The notes below the pieces were generated by a model that ran no database searches, was not told the origin of the DNA, and saw only the letters and a program-made list of their open reading frames with translations. From assembly GCA_023055355.1 (NCBI GenBank), contig JALJCS010000001.1, forward strand, positions 105,788,881-105,852,880: a stretch of 64,000 nt of DNA. The letters run 5' to 3'. The stretch comes from Agelaius tricolor (lineage: Eukaryota > Chordata > Aves > Passeriformes > Icteridae). Shown piece after piece: positions 1 to 18,402 of the stretch; position 1 is the first letter of the stretch, and each line of letters opens with the position of its first letter. A program made the position numbers and the translations under genes.

Positions 1-6450
<6,450 letters not shown>

Positions 6451-7239
6451 TCGCCTTGCTGCTCCTGGAGGAACAGAAGCCTCGCATTCACCCGGTATTT
6501 GGGACAAAAAGAGCCACCCCCCTACGCCTCCGCCCCCGGTCGCAGCTGAGCATTGCCACACTGTGTCTGCAAACACCGCCGCGATTTTCTTATTATTAGT
6601 CTGGTGCTCGATGAGGTGACTGAGGAAAACATCCCTGTGAGCAGACAGGGAAGCAAAATGGCTTCAGAGCAAATCCCTTGTCCCACAAGGTCATGAAATT
6701 TTACTGGCACTGAGGGGCCCAGCATTCCCTGGCCTCCGGCCTCCCTGCTGCAGTAGGATCTTTGGGTATCCCATGATGGCATGAGCAGGACTACACCTGC
6801 ATCCTGCCAAATATCCTCAGCTCTGCATATCACACCAACCCCAAAACAGTGCCCTTTGTGTTTTGGGTAATTCCACTGCCTAAACAACCCCTTGTCAAAT
6901 GCTGTGATGTGTACAGAGCTGCTCCACTGCTCCAAAATGCTCCCACAAGTTGGATATTTTATTATGGCATCGGGTAAGAGAAATCACCTTATCCTTAACA
7001 CAAATGTACCAGTTTACAGTGTCCAGTAGGGATGGACAAAGTCTGTGACCAGGACTTTTTAGATGCTTTACCTCAGGATGCGGGACAGGTGGGACAAAGG
7101 AGGCGAATGAGGAAGAGGAGGTCCTTGAACAAACTCATGAAGTTCAGATCCATATGGTGACTTCTCCTAGTGCCAGCAGTAGCCAGTTTTGCGTTTAATT
7201 TTTCTGTGCAGTGTCAATGAGAGCAACTTGATACTGTCA

Positions 7240-7465
7240 GGAGAGGTTTAGGTTGGATGGTAGGGAAAGGTTCTTCACCTAGAGGATGTTTGGACACTAG
7301 AATAGACTCCCCAGGGAAGTGGTCACAGCACCAAGCCTGGCAGAGGCCAAGAAGTTCTCAAGTGTGATTCTTGAAGTTGTCCCGTGCAGGGCCAGGAGCT
7401 CTTCTTCTGTGACCCTTGTGGTCCTTTCCATCTCAGGACAGTCTATGATTCTGTGATTCTATGAA
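7240..7465 (+). repeat. CR1 LINE 3' fragment
   Basis: The sequence has the order typical of avian CR1 3' ends: a 'ggtttaggttggatggtagg' start, 'ttcttcacctagaggatg', 'tccccagggaagtggtcacagc', 'gccaggagctc', and the terminal 'ctatgattctgtgattctat'. The element is 5'-truncated, as is usual for CR1. Confidence 0.8.
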
Positions 7466-9853
7466 CTCTCTCTGCCTCCTGCCTGCACTCACCAGGGAAG
7501 GCTGCTGTGCTCTGCAACTTTCCTGCAGCAGCTCCTTGCAGCATTTTGTTTTGTTCCTCACTTTGAGCTTGTTGTTTACACATACTCAGTAGCCACGGGC
7601 TGCCATGCAAGTATGTGTTCAATACTGTGCTGATACTCTGCTCTCAGGAGTCAATGGGGTCAGAGAGGTCCTCCCAGTAAATCTCATTCCACATACAGGT
7701 TGTGCCCTCCACTCATCCTTTGCAAGGTGCTGGCTGAGCAGCTTCTGCACAGCTTTTGAGCTATCCCACATGACAGGTGATGCACAGGTAATGAAACAAG
7801 AGTGGAAGGTGAGAGCAGCAGCTTTTTCATGCCACAGCTGATCATTTGCAGCATACAGTTTTTTTTAAATTCTTACGACAGGGCGATGAAGAGACAAAGA
7901 AGGAAAGTGCTTTTTCTCTGCTACAGCACCTGCAAATCTCAGGCCGAAGATTTGTTTCAAGTGGCAGACAGCCTAATAAATCTGGACTGTCACAGCCTGG
8001 TGGCTGGTCTCAGCTTTTGTTCCTGCATGGGAATTGCTTGCTGTGTTACTGATAAGAGGAATCCAGTTACAGCTGGGATCTAAGTTTCTGTGAGGGCAGG
8101 GAGAGGTCCTGGGCATCCACATCCCAGCTGCTGCCACTGCTTGACTTTCAGAGACAAATGAGTTATCCTGAAATCTGTGTTTTTATCAATGGCCAGCACA
8201 AGTGAGACCTGTGGGGGAGAGCAGACAGGGAAGGTCCTGGTGCAGACCCAGAAAAGTCAGGCAAACCTGGGTGCACTACTGCAGTTTATGCTCTGAAGAT
8301 CAATGCTGTGTTCTGGTAGCCCAGTTTATTCCTGGTTGCCCCAGGATTCTTAGAGCAGGACTTCAGCCAGGTGTTTAGCACTTGCTCAGTAAGGGCACTG
8401 CTACCCCTCTTTCAGAGGAGGACTTTATGCTGTGTTAATCCCATTCTGGCTGCAGTGTTGCCTGGAAGCTGCAAGAGCCCAGAGCACAATGATGCCTCCT
8501 GGAACAGTGTGGAAGCCTCAGCAACAGCACATGTACCTCATGGTATGTCAGATACAGATCTGCATGGAAACCCCAGCAGCCCTGCTGTCCTGCTTATAAA
8601 CAGCATTTTTAGAGGTAGATTACAATCTGCATGGTGCTGACCAGACCTGGCCATTTAAAAGGTGAAGGTCCCAATGTCACATCTTGTTTGCCAGAGTTTA
8701 ACAGCAAATAAAGAGCATGGGTAGAACACAAGTACCCTCATACCTGTCCCACACTAGGTTGGGTCACTAGTGGTGCTCTGCCAGCCTTTCTTCCTTCAGG
8801 TTTCATAGATTTCTGCCAGCAGATATTGAATCCATTTGGCCTGGCAGTCTGGTAGTTTATTGACAGACAAACAAGCAAAAAGTGTGTCCTTAGCCTGCTT
8901 TTTCCCTGGCTGCAGAAGAATGTAATGTCCATTCCTTCAGGCACTGTTGCCTGTGGCAATAACTTGTTTTAGGGAGGATTATTAGCTGGTAGCAATGTCC
9001 ACAAACCCAAGTATTGTTTCCTGCTCCCGTGCATTGCAGGTGCCGCAGTCTGGGTGGTTCCTGAGGCATGGTCTGATTTTCCCAAATTTGCCTCAGAGAG
9101 GCTCACAAGTGATGCCCACTGCACTGGCAGCTGCCTTGCTGTCTCCCTTAGGGAGGGTGGAAATCCAGCTAATTTAGCATGTTTGCTTCATTATCACTGT
9201 TCTCTTTTTTGAGTGGGGAAAATGAGAGCTAAGAGTGATGCACTCAAAGTCTGTCTGGCTGCAAAGACACACTGAGTGCAACACAGACTGGAACAGTCAT
9301 CCCTCAGATACATCTCACAGAGCAAAAGACCGAATACATTAAAGTACACTTCTATCTGTTCTACTGCAGCTGCCTAAAGGAAGACAGAGTAACAGAATAA
9401 AATAAGTAGATTTTTCTAGTTACCATAAATCTGACCTTGTTATATAGCAAGTCAGATTTTTCTTCTGAAGCCTGCAATTTGATTTGGGGGCAGGAAGGCA
9501 CTTAGAATGTTACATTGGCATAAAGACTCTTGATCTTCATTACCTTTTTTTTTTCCCCTATAATGTCCTTGAGTTTGATGCACATCTTTAAAAAAGCCTG
9601 AGGTTACCATGGCAGGCTGCCCACGAAGGTGGCATCGGGTAGAAACCACAGTCTGAACCCAGTGGTTTGTGATGGGACTTTGTGAAGTGCCAGTGCACAA
9701 GCTGTCCCATCTGTGTTTTAGCTCAGAACTAAGTCAGCTTTTTAAAAATCAGAGCTCATGCTCTGAGCTCATGCTTACCACAGGTTTACTTCTATGTCCT
9801 GCTGCCAGCTGGGCTTGAACAACAGAGTTTCACTCACCAGGTCTTCTCTGGGG

Positions 9854-10354
9854 CTTTAAGAAATAGGGTTAAAAATGGGTTAGAAACTGTTGTAAAATAG
9901 CTGATAGATCGTTAAGCATGTACTGTTAGTTTGGTTATTATATTGTAAAAGAGGTTAAAAAAGGTAGTTTTAAGAAATACCTTAATGTATTAAGAAATTC
10001 TTAATGTACCATAATACACCTAAGTAAAGTGCATCCGCCCCAAGCGAAACGAGCCAGCCTGTAATGGGCCAATCAAGCGCCTTAAACCTTCATGAAAATG
10101 AAGGATCCCAAAAGAAACCAATCCAAAGGGATAAAAAACAGGATAAAAAGGGGCTTCTGACCCACTGGATTTGTGCTGCTCCATCTGGGACATCGGGGCC
10201 ATCGCTGCTCAAGAAGCCCCAGCGCTGGCATTGCAGCATCCTCGATGGGAACACTCCTGCTCGGGCCGCGGGCCCCCTTGCTTTGGGCCTTTCTTTTTCT
10301 TATAATAAATACTGAAATCACTTTAGTACCAGGAGCCTGCTCCCGTTTTTATCA
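9854..10354 (+). mobile_element. Solo LTR of an endogenous retrovirus (passerine type)
   Basis: About 500 bp with LTR architecture: an AT-rich U3 start, CCAAT at 10069-10073, a TATA-like GGATAAAAAG at 10141-10150, a GC-rich R-like block, a polyadenylation signal AATAAA at 10304-10309 and a terminal 'cgtttttatca'. It resembles LTRs I know from songbird genomes. No gag, pol or env remnants flank it, so it is read as a solo LTR. The 5' boundary is uncertain because no clear TG start or target-site duplication is visible. Confidence 0.6.
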
Positions 10355-13319
10355 ATAGGGCCACCCATTTTTCACTTCCTTCCCGCACTGGTGTCATCCA
10401 TAGCTCCTACTCACTGCCTCTCTTCCAAGTGCTCAAAGGCTGGGCAGCACAGAGCTTTGAACAGCTCCATGAATCAGGGTGGGTTGGTTTTACAGGTTGT
10501 TCTGCCTGAAGTGAAAGCACCTTGCTGTGCCCTTGCACAGGGACTGGCTGTCCCCAGCTCAGGCTGGGCTCTCACTTTGAGTGCTGCTGGGGTCATCATC
10601 CCATGGTATGGAAGTGCTTTCTTCTCTTTGAAGTAGCCCAGACTTACTGAGCCCTTCACTGCCAATGACATAATTTAATGGGTTTTGCAGTGAGGTCTGA
10701 GTTTATGAGAGGATGAAGAAAAGGTTTTTCATCACCAGCAGGCTTCCAGGATCCTTCTGAAACAATCCCTGACTGCTGCCAGGATTGGTTTTGTTGTAAT
10801 ATTAATGATCTCTCAGGGCAGCTTGAGTTTCATAAACATGTCTTTTTAATTATTCAGATAAGAATAGCCAAGGTATAGATGCAAAACAGTAATGCTGTGT
10901 TTCAGTTTGGATTTAGAAAAGGAACTAATGGTACTTTAATGACATATAAAGGTACGAATGCATAGAAAATGCAGAACATCAAGAATCTAAACTACTTCAG
11001 TGCTATATGGAAGTGTCTGTATGTAAGTCAACATTAAGTGCAATTCCAGCAGTTCTGCAAAGTTTACTTTGCACTTGCTGGTAAACAAAGCCACTTTCTA
11101 AGGCAACACATACCCTGAGACTGCCCTGAATTATGTAACTCAAGTTCCTTCCTTTCACGGGGGGAAAAAAAAAGAAAAAGCTTTGCATGAAACCTCCTTC
11201 TTTCTGCAGGTGGAAGTACTCAGGCTGGTAGCTGAGTATAGCTGACTGCTACTCAGCTGACAGACCTACAGTCTCACAATTCTTTAGTTGTTTTTAGTTT
11301 TATTACTCTGTTTTACAAGCTTTTTGGACAACTGGCAACCCTCCCAATGTCATGGGGGCAGTTACATGATTTATAGTCAGGTCTTTCATATAAAATTTTC
11401 TCAATAGAAGAATAATGTTGGGAACCTGCTACAGATTGCTTGCCATAGCCTGGTGCAGTGGTTCCCAGTCTTTGCCCATTTATAGGTGCTCTCTGATTTA
11501 CTGCATCCTCAGAAGAAGTAAGATTTACAGTACATACTGCTGTGACCTGGTTGGCATCTCAGTTCATATTTGACTAATAATAGAGATGTATGAAGTTTTT
11601 ACAGATTTTCTTACACAGATTTCCTTTCCTTACCATATTTACTTTTTTCAACAGGTCTATATGGTCTTCAGATTTTCAGGGAAAATGAGTTGGTTCAATT
11701 CATCTGCCTTAGATTTGCTTGTAAGTAGCCTAAGGTGGTAATAGAGGTAAAAGCACTGGCTACTGCAGACACTGCAAAATGGAGCAGTTTACCATTAGGG
11801 AAAACAAACCCTGCCAATCCAGAGCAATTGGGCCACGAAATGGGAAGAGGAAATCATTCCAGCATGACACATTCGTCTGCAAATAAACTGTCAGCTGAAA
11901 GCAGTGGGAGGGGAATGAGAAGGGATGGGAACAGGGAGGAGGAGAGACCTTTCCAGAGGCCATATTCCTGAGGCCAAGGTTGTGCTTTCATCTCCCAAGA
12001 GCTCTGGAAATACAGACAGATGGGAGAGACAGTGGCAGAGCTGAAGGCCTGCAGTCTGCATCCTCCAAGAAGGTGAACTGTTGAGCACGTAGAATGTAGG
12101 AGGATTTTGGTTTATTATAAATTTGGTTCTGGAAAAAAATGCTTGTTAAGTAATCCTGTAGACAGAAGCTTTTTCCTTATCCACAGGTAAGATCCAATAA
12201 GGGAGAGGTGCTGCACAACCCGCATGGGAATGCTGCCCTGCCCTGACAGGCCAGGTAAAGTTTCTTTCATTACTTGCCATTAAGTTTTTCAGCCTGTGTA
12301 GCTTCCTCCCTTAGTTATCCTTTCAAGGGACATCATCTCATCTGACAACACCTTCAGCAACTTCAGTGTCTTCATCTGGGGCCTCACATTTCTTCTGGAG
12401 AAGGCAAAAATAAGGTTTCTCCAGAGCACTTCATCTTCAGCCATAGCAGTGTGACCCAAACCCCATCCTATACACACATATTTCTTCTTAGCAGACACCT
12501 TTGCTTGGCAGCTTTGGCAGGACTTATCTTACTATGGGTACTGAGAAATGCTGTTCTGGTGGTTCTAAATTCAAGGGGTTGTTTTTCCTGGCTGCAGAAC
12601 AGAGGCCTTTGGACAAGTCCATGGTCAGAGAACTGCCTCAGTATTCCAAAACTTTGTGCTCTTGAGAGGTTAGATGGTCTTGCTGTTGGGATTGGGAGGG
12701 CTGAGAGGAGGATAATGAACACATACCTCTCTTTGACATCAAAAGGCAATGTGGTAGTGCTTTGTTTAGAAAGAACAGCATAAGGCTTTACTGGTTTTTA
12801 ACATCTCTGTGTGTGGGAGAGACAGACACAGTGCTCAGTATTCTGCAGCAGCAGCAAGCACTGGGTGGCTGTGCCCATCCAGGACCTCCCCAGTTACAGC
12901 TGGACCAAGGCAGGGAGCACCCCAAAGGGGTCCCCCAGGGACAGCCAGGTCCTGTCAGTTCTGTAGAGCATAGCTCGGAGGTGGATCAAGGAAGGCAAAG
13001 TGCTGAGCTGCCACTTCTGCAACAGCTGGAAGGCAAAGCCCCGTGTGTCACTGCTGGAGCTATGCTCCATCACAGGGCATTTGAGGTAAATCTCCTGATT
13101 TACATTTGATTTGGATACATCCTTCTGAGCTATCCTTTATTGTATGTTTTGCTTACTTTAATTATTTTATGTCTGCAGGTTATATGTGCGTATTCTAACT
13201 CAGGAAAATAAACACCATATCATTTTCTCTATCTTCTACTATTGTAAGTTTTTATAATACAGCTACCATACAAGGCAATGTTAGCAATTCAATCTCCCAG
13301 TTATTTTGGGATTGGTTTT

Positions 13320-13442
13320 GGTGGGGTTTTTTGTTTGTTTGTTTGTTTGTTTGGGTTTGTTGTTTTGGTGTTGTGGGGGTTTTTGTCATTTTTTTAAATT
13401 TTTGTTTGTTTTGGGGTTTTTTTGGGGGGCTGGGGGGTTTAA
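13320..13442 (+). repeat. GTTT-rich microsatellite
   Basis: A run of (GTTT)n followed by degenerate G/T-rich sequence. It explains the lysine/glutamine-rich open frame on the opposite strand. Confidence 0.85.
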
Positions 13443-16084
13443 CATACCTCATGAGGATGCAACAGATTTTTCAGATTTATTAATGGAACACTAATGGTCT
13501 TCACAATCCTTTTAGGAAGAAAAAAATATTATATCTTTTTAGAACAAGTAAGTGAATATTGATCATATCACTGGAGTGACTCCATAGGGGAGTACAAGCA
13601 CAATAAAATGGAGATCAAAGTATGTATCCTGAATTCCTAATGCACTGAGAGGTGGCTGTGCAATTAATGCTTGTTTGAGTCAAGACAGGTCAGGTGATTT
13701 TATAGTCTAGGTGAAATCCCAGTCCTTCTAGCCCTATATTCTAATACAACATGACAGTTCATATTGCTTCAGTGGAACACGTGTCAATAAAAAAAGGTTT
13801 GCCATCAGCACAAACTTTAAGTGATTAGAATTTTGTCCTGTAACCTGGAGAACATCATGAATGAGTAATCTGTCTGCAACTCATGACTAGTAAGTCACCA
13901 CCTTTCCTTCTAGGAGCTCAGCAAGGGTGTAGGCATTTGGAATGAGGCACTGGAGGTTAATGTGCAAGAGCAAGTGGGAGGCTGAACTCCAGAACTTTTA
14001 TGCTTCAGCCTGACACAGAGCCATTCTCCATCATCATAGTTCCATCAGTAGTTCCTCTTCAAAGGCACACTAGAACCAGACTGCCCTCTCTACACCTCTG
14101 CTTCACATTTCTCCTCTCCGTCAGAATCATACTTCTCTTCCAGGCATTGCTCACACTCCTTCTGTTTCTGGCTTTTCAGTGCTTTCTCCCATTCCAGGCA
14201 CCACTCTTGGGCACCTCTCAAACCCCTGCAGTATCAGCACCCATGCAGTAATTCATGTTCTGTCTCACTTTTTCTCCTCCAGTCTGCTTCATCACGCTAA
14301 TTACAGACACTGAGTCTTCTGACTTCTAAACTTCTAGATTGCATGGGATTATTCCTTTCAAGCATTTATTAAAAGTGTATGGAAAATAAGTTTGTTTGTT
14401 TGTTGCCTTTCTTTTTAATTAAAGCTGAGATTTCAACAGAGTGAAAAACTTCAGAAGCCATTTTCAGAAAAACTTCCTACAAGATATTCATTATTCTTAG
14501 CTCACAGCTGCTTCACAATTCCTTTCCCACTCCTTTCTCTCTCTCTTTTTTCCATCCCCAAGGAACCTGACACAGGGTTTTAGTGGAAATGTAGAGGAAA
14601 GAAATTGTCAAGTCCTGCAAAAATGGCCATGAAATGTCACTGGACCACAAAGGAACAATAGGCAATAAGATGGCATAATGGGAACCATGGAAACTTCAAG
14701 TTGTATTTTTATTTTAAAAGGGGATTAAATGCAGATCTCCTCTGAGGCTCTCATACTACTCCAGTTGGCCTTGAGCACAATTAATGTGTCAATTATTATC
14801 TGAATGTGATGTTCCACAAGACAGGCTGAGCCAGCCTAAAAGCCTACTGCCCCTCAAGGGGCTGTTCTGTCCCATCTTCTCCCTCCATTTACTCCCAGTG
14901 CTGACCTCCCAAATGGCACTAGTCCTCCAAAGTGGGAAAATTCAGCTCCCTGAACAGCCCAACCACCAGCAGCATCCCAGGGAAACAAAATAAAATAGGA
15001 AAGAAAGCAGAAAAAAATATACACCTCAGAGAAGAATCAGTCTGAGCAAAGAGTTGAGACTGGGACCATGTGGAGCAATGTGGGAGAGATGAAACAACAC
15101 AACAAGCCAAACCACAGCTGAATAGCCAAGACCACCCAGAACACCATTGTTTGCTCTGCTGGATTTTTTTTGTTTTTCCAGGATCAGCTTCGTACTCTGA
15201 TTTGTTTTGTTGCAGGAATAAATGGCTGGTAATGGGAGAGTCAAGGGTATACAACCAGAAATAAACACAGAGGCTGAAAAAGAGCAAGCCTCAAATATTG
15301 TTTTTTCCCTATCCTAAGGCAAGAATCACCTCTTGCCTCATCCCTAGTCCTGGGTGCATGCCTGCTGCAATGACATTGCTTTTTTCACTTCCTACCACCA
15401 CTGTTCCTGTAAGCACTGAAGCTATGGCTGCATAAACATGAACAAGTTGCAAAATGAAAGACAAAACATTTGCAAAATCATTTTATTTAAATTCTGTCCA
15501 TTTCAATAGCATCTATCAAATTTCTGCAGCAGCTGGGCTAAGAGAAGTGTGAAAATGTCATTGGTTTTCTAGGCACAGATTTTAAGAAAAAAGTTTCTGG
15601 AGGACAAGTGCATTGTACATATTCACAGCACAGAGTAGTTAGAATAATCCCCAGGAGAAGAAAACTGAGGGGTAAGGACTGGGGATGGAGCATATCAGGA
15701 CATCTGGAAACATACTAAAGGTACAAGGAGTTGTTCAAGCAGTCCCAACTCATTTGTCCACACTGCTCTCAAAACTCTCCCTGTTTGACAGGGCACCAAT
15801 ACCCATGTAGGAGTAGAAGATTACATGCTTGTGGTAAGGTTTTTGTCAAAACCAGAGGTATCCATGGTTAACCAGGTCCGTGTGCTTGTGCTTTAAATGC
15901 CAGCCATTGATCACTAGGTACAGGATCCCTCTAGTGAGCTTGGACAGAGAACCCAGGCAGCATCAAAGGTTTTTTGTCCTCTATGCAATAGAAATAACAG
16001 TGAAAAAAGCAAAACAAAACACCCTTTCCCTAGGTGGTTCAGTTTAATGAAAACTACAAGTAACAAGTAATTCATTTTTAATCT

Positions 16085-16122
16085 GTGTCCCTCTCAACTC
16101 AGAATATTCTGTGAATCTATGA
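16085..16122 (+). repeat. Short CR1 3' tail remnant
   Basis: The segment 'ctcaactcagaatattctgt' followed by 'gaatctatgaag' matches the last ~35 bp of avian CR1. The upstream part is not recognisable. Confidence 0.4.
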
Positions 16123-18123
16123 AGTGAGGAAAAACAGAAAGAATGAGAAAGCCAGGATAACAGTAGTCAGTCACACAAGCATCTGGACTTAGGGCTCCTA
16201 AATAAAACAAAAATCAGCTCTTTCTGTGACAGTTTTATAACATTAATTTCACTTGACAAATCTCAAAACAAATCAGTGGAGGAGGGACTACCTCATGGGG
16301 GATGTTTCTTGTTGGCTACCTCAGGAACCTGTCCAGGTCTCAGTGCTTTTCAGAGCTGCTGGCAAAATTTGAAACAAGAGTCATACAGTTGTAGATTGAT
16401 TTTGGTGATTTGATTAGGGGAACTCACTGGAGCACATGGTTTAACACACCTGAACACAGTTAGGAGCAAAGACTACTGGTTATCTCTTTTGACTCCTCAT
16501 TTTCTCCCAGCATCACTCCTGTCCTGAACACTGTGCACCACACTGCATGCATGACCAATGGAGCAGAGACTCCTTTGCAGGAGAAAGGCAGACAGGGAAT
16601 GATGTATTCCTCCTGTGGACAGCATTAGTGAAACCATTAATGAATTGTTGCAGCCAGTTCCACTGCCATGCTCCAGAAACAATGTTTACCACAAAACTTC
16701 ACGTGAACTCGGAAACTCACATGTAGTGGCAAGAGCTACTCTCAGACCACTTATCTAAGAGAAAATTAAGGGGTGACAACTCAAAATTGCAGCTTATAGA
16801 GGTACTTAAGTGTAAAAATGAGGATGTTAGGACATCACTGGTGAGGTTCCAAGGTTAAACCACTTCAACTGATGAACCTTTGGAACAATTTCTTTACTGG
16901 TGTAGTGGCTTCTCCATCAGTAAACTTTTAACATAATGATCAATCTTCTTCTCAAAGCCAAGCTATAGCCCACAGAAATATTATGAAGCAGAACTTATTG
17001 TCATGGAAGCAATCACACCAGATACTACTTAATCTTTCTTAGATATGAATAACTATTATTTCCATTATAAATTAACTATATTCTTCTGGGCATCATCAAA
17101 TCCATCAGGAAACTTGGATCGGAAGGCAACATGCAGATACAGCAAAGCAGGAAGAATGCAAATGTGTAAAAAATTAATTTAGCCCAGCACACCTCTAGAG
17201 CAGAAGAAATGCACAAGCAACTAAAACAGGGAGAAAAATGGGGGGAAAAAAGTTTTATTTTCATCCCTGCAAACAAAAACAAGACACCTTTCCAGCTGTG
17301 TACAAGCTGAAAGAAAAAGAAGAAGGAAGGAGATGCAGTCATAGACACACACGAGACACTTTATTTAGAAAGTTCTGTTTCATTGTAAATTACTTTTCCT
17401 TACCTGGGCTCTAGAACATTAAAAAATAGGTATAGCACCTCAGTTATAAGACAGACTGCTCATGTATCATTCTTCTAGCATGGAGCTCTGGTTGCTTAGT
17501 AAAATTTTACCTGCAGCTTCTCTTTATTTGGGCAAAGGGAGAAAGTTGAAAAATAGGCACAAATACAAGTATCTTTATGGTGAAGGTGCTTTCACAGCTG
17601 AGGCGCTCTGGTCTCAGAGATTCTTCTTCCATTTCACAGTTACAGAAAGAGCAGAAAGAGCAGGACTCAACAGTAAGGGTTTGCTATTTTGTTTCCCCTG
17701 CTCAGGGAAAAAGGTGTATTACAGAAAAAAGTCTCTGTAGATCTTCAGTGTTTCATATATTTTTACAGAGTTGAGTATCTTAAATACTTAAGGCATTTTA
17801 TTTATTGTACAGCATTGTGGTTTTTAACTCACTCTACATCCACGCCATTATTCTGTGGAGAACTGAGTCCCAGCAGGACTGAAAACACCACCACATAATA
17901 AAGCTCCCTCCAAGCTACCAACAGAATAATTTGCATTTCCCTGTCCAACAATTTGAAACTACTTTCTCATGAAAATACTCATTCTTTAGAAGCTTTGCTC
18001 ATTTCAATCTTAAAAGATTCCTGAGATAGTGGGCACTTGATTTTTTGAGACCGCCCTAAGTATTTGGCCAAAAATAGCGTGTGTATTATTGATGCAAACA
18101 GGAAGCTTGTTGTTGGCAAAGGT

Positions 18124-18129
18124 TTTATT
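18124..18129 (-). terminator. COQ3: COQ3 polyadenylation signal AATAAA
   Basis: The plus-strand TTTATT is AATAAA on the minus strand, 56 nt past the COQ3 stop codon. This gives a very short 3' UTR, ending at about 18105-18115. Confidence 0.65.
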
Positions 18130-18184
18130 GTGTCCATCTGAGTAAAAGCTCACTTTCTGTTCTGGTGACAGTCCATCAGCACAG

Positions 18185-18402
18185 TCAGACAGCGCTGTCT
18201 GGGGCAGTGCCAGCTGTGCCAGCTGTGGCTGAGCGCTGTTGAACGTCTGTCTCTGGCAGGGTGTCCGTGGCGTGTGGCTGTGGGGGAGCCGCAGCCCTGA
18301 CGGCGTGCAGCGCGTAGTTCAGGCTCCTGCTCTGCACCCAGCTCCAGGAGCCCGAGAGCGGATTGTACAGCATCCCCTTCATGCTCCTCACTGAAAAGCC
18401 AT
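18185..18402 (-). CDS. COQ3: COQ3 coding exon 7 (last)
   Basis: Acceptor CTTTCCCAG, stop TGA at 18185-18187. It encodes NGFSVRSMKGMLYNPLSG and WVQSRSLNYALHAVRA, matching human GMLYNPFSG...SLNYAAYAVK, then a GC-rich divergent tail ending DSAV. Its third-codon positions are much more GC-rich than those of exons 3-6. Confidence 0.92.

Larger units (their letters stand above)
6451..18104. other. Intergenic region between FAXC promoter and COQ3 3' end
   Basis: About 11.6 kb with no exon that I recognise. It contains a CR1 3' fragment near 7240-7465, a solo-LTR-like element at about 9854-10354, a T/G-rich GTTT microsatellite near 13320-13440 and a short CR1 tail near 16085-16122. The open frames here are short, lack matching splice structure and look random. 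Confidence 0.6.

Noticed and set aside
13252..13452. Lys/Gln/Pro-rich minus-strand frame
   Set aside because: It is the translation of the GTTT microsatellite.
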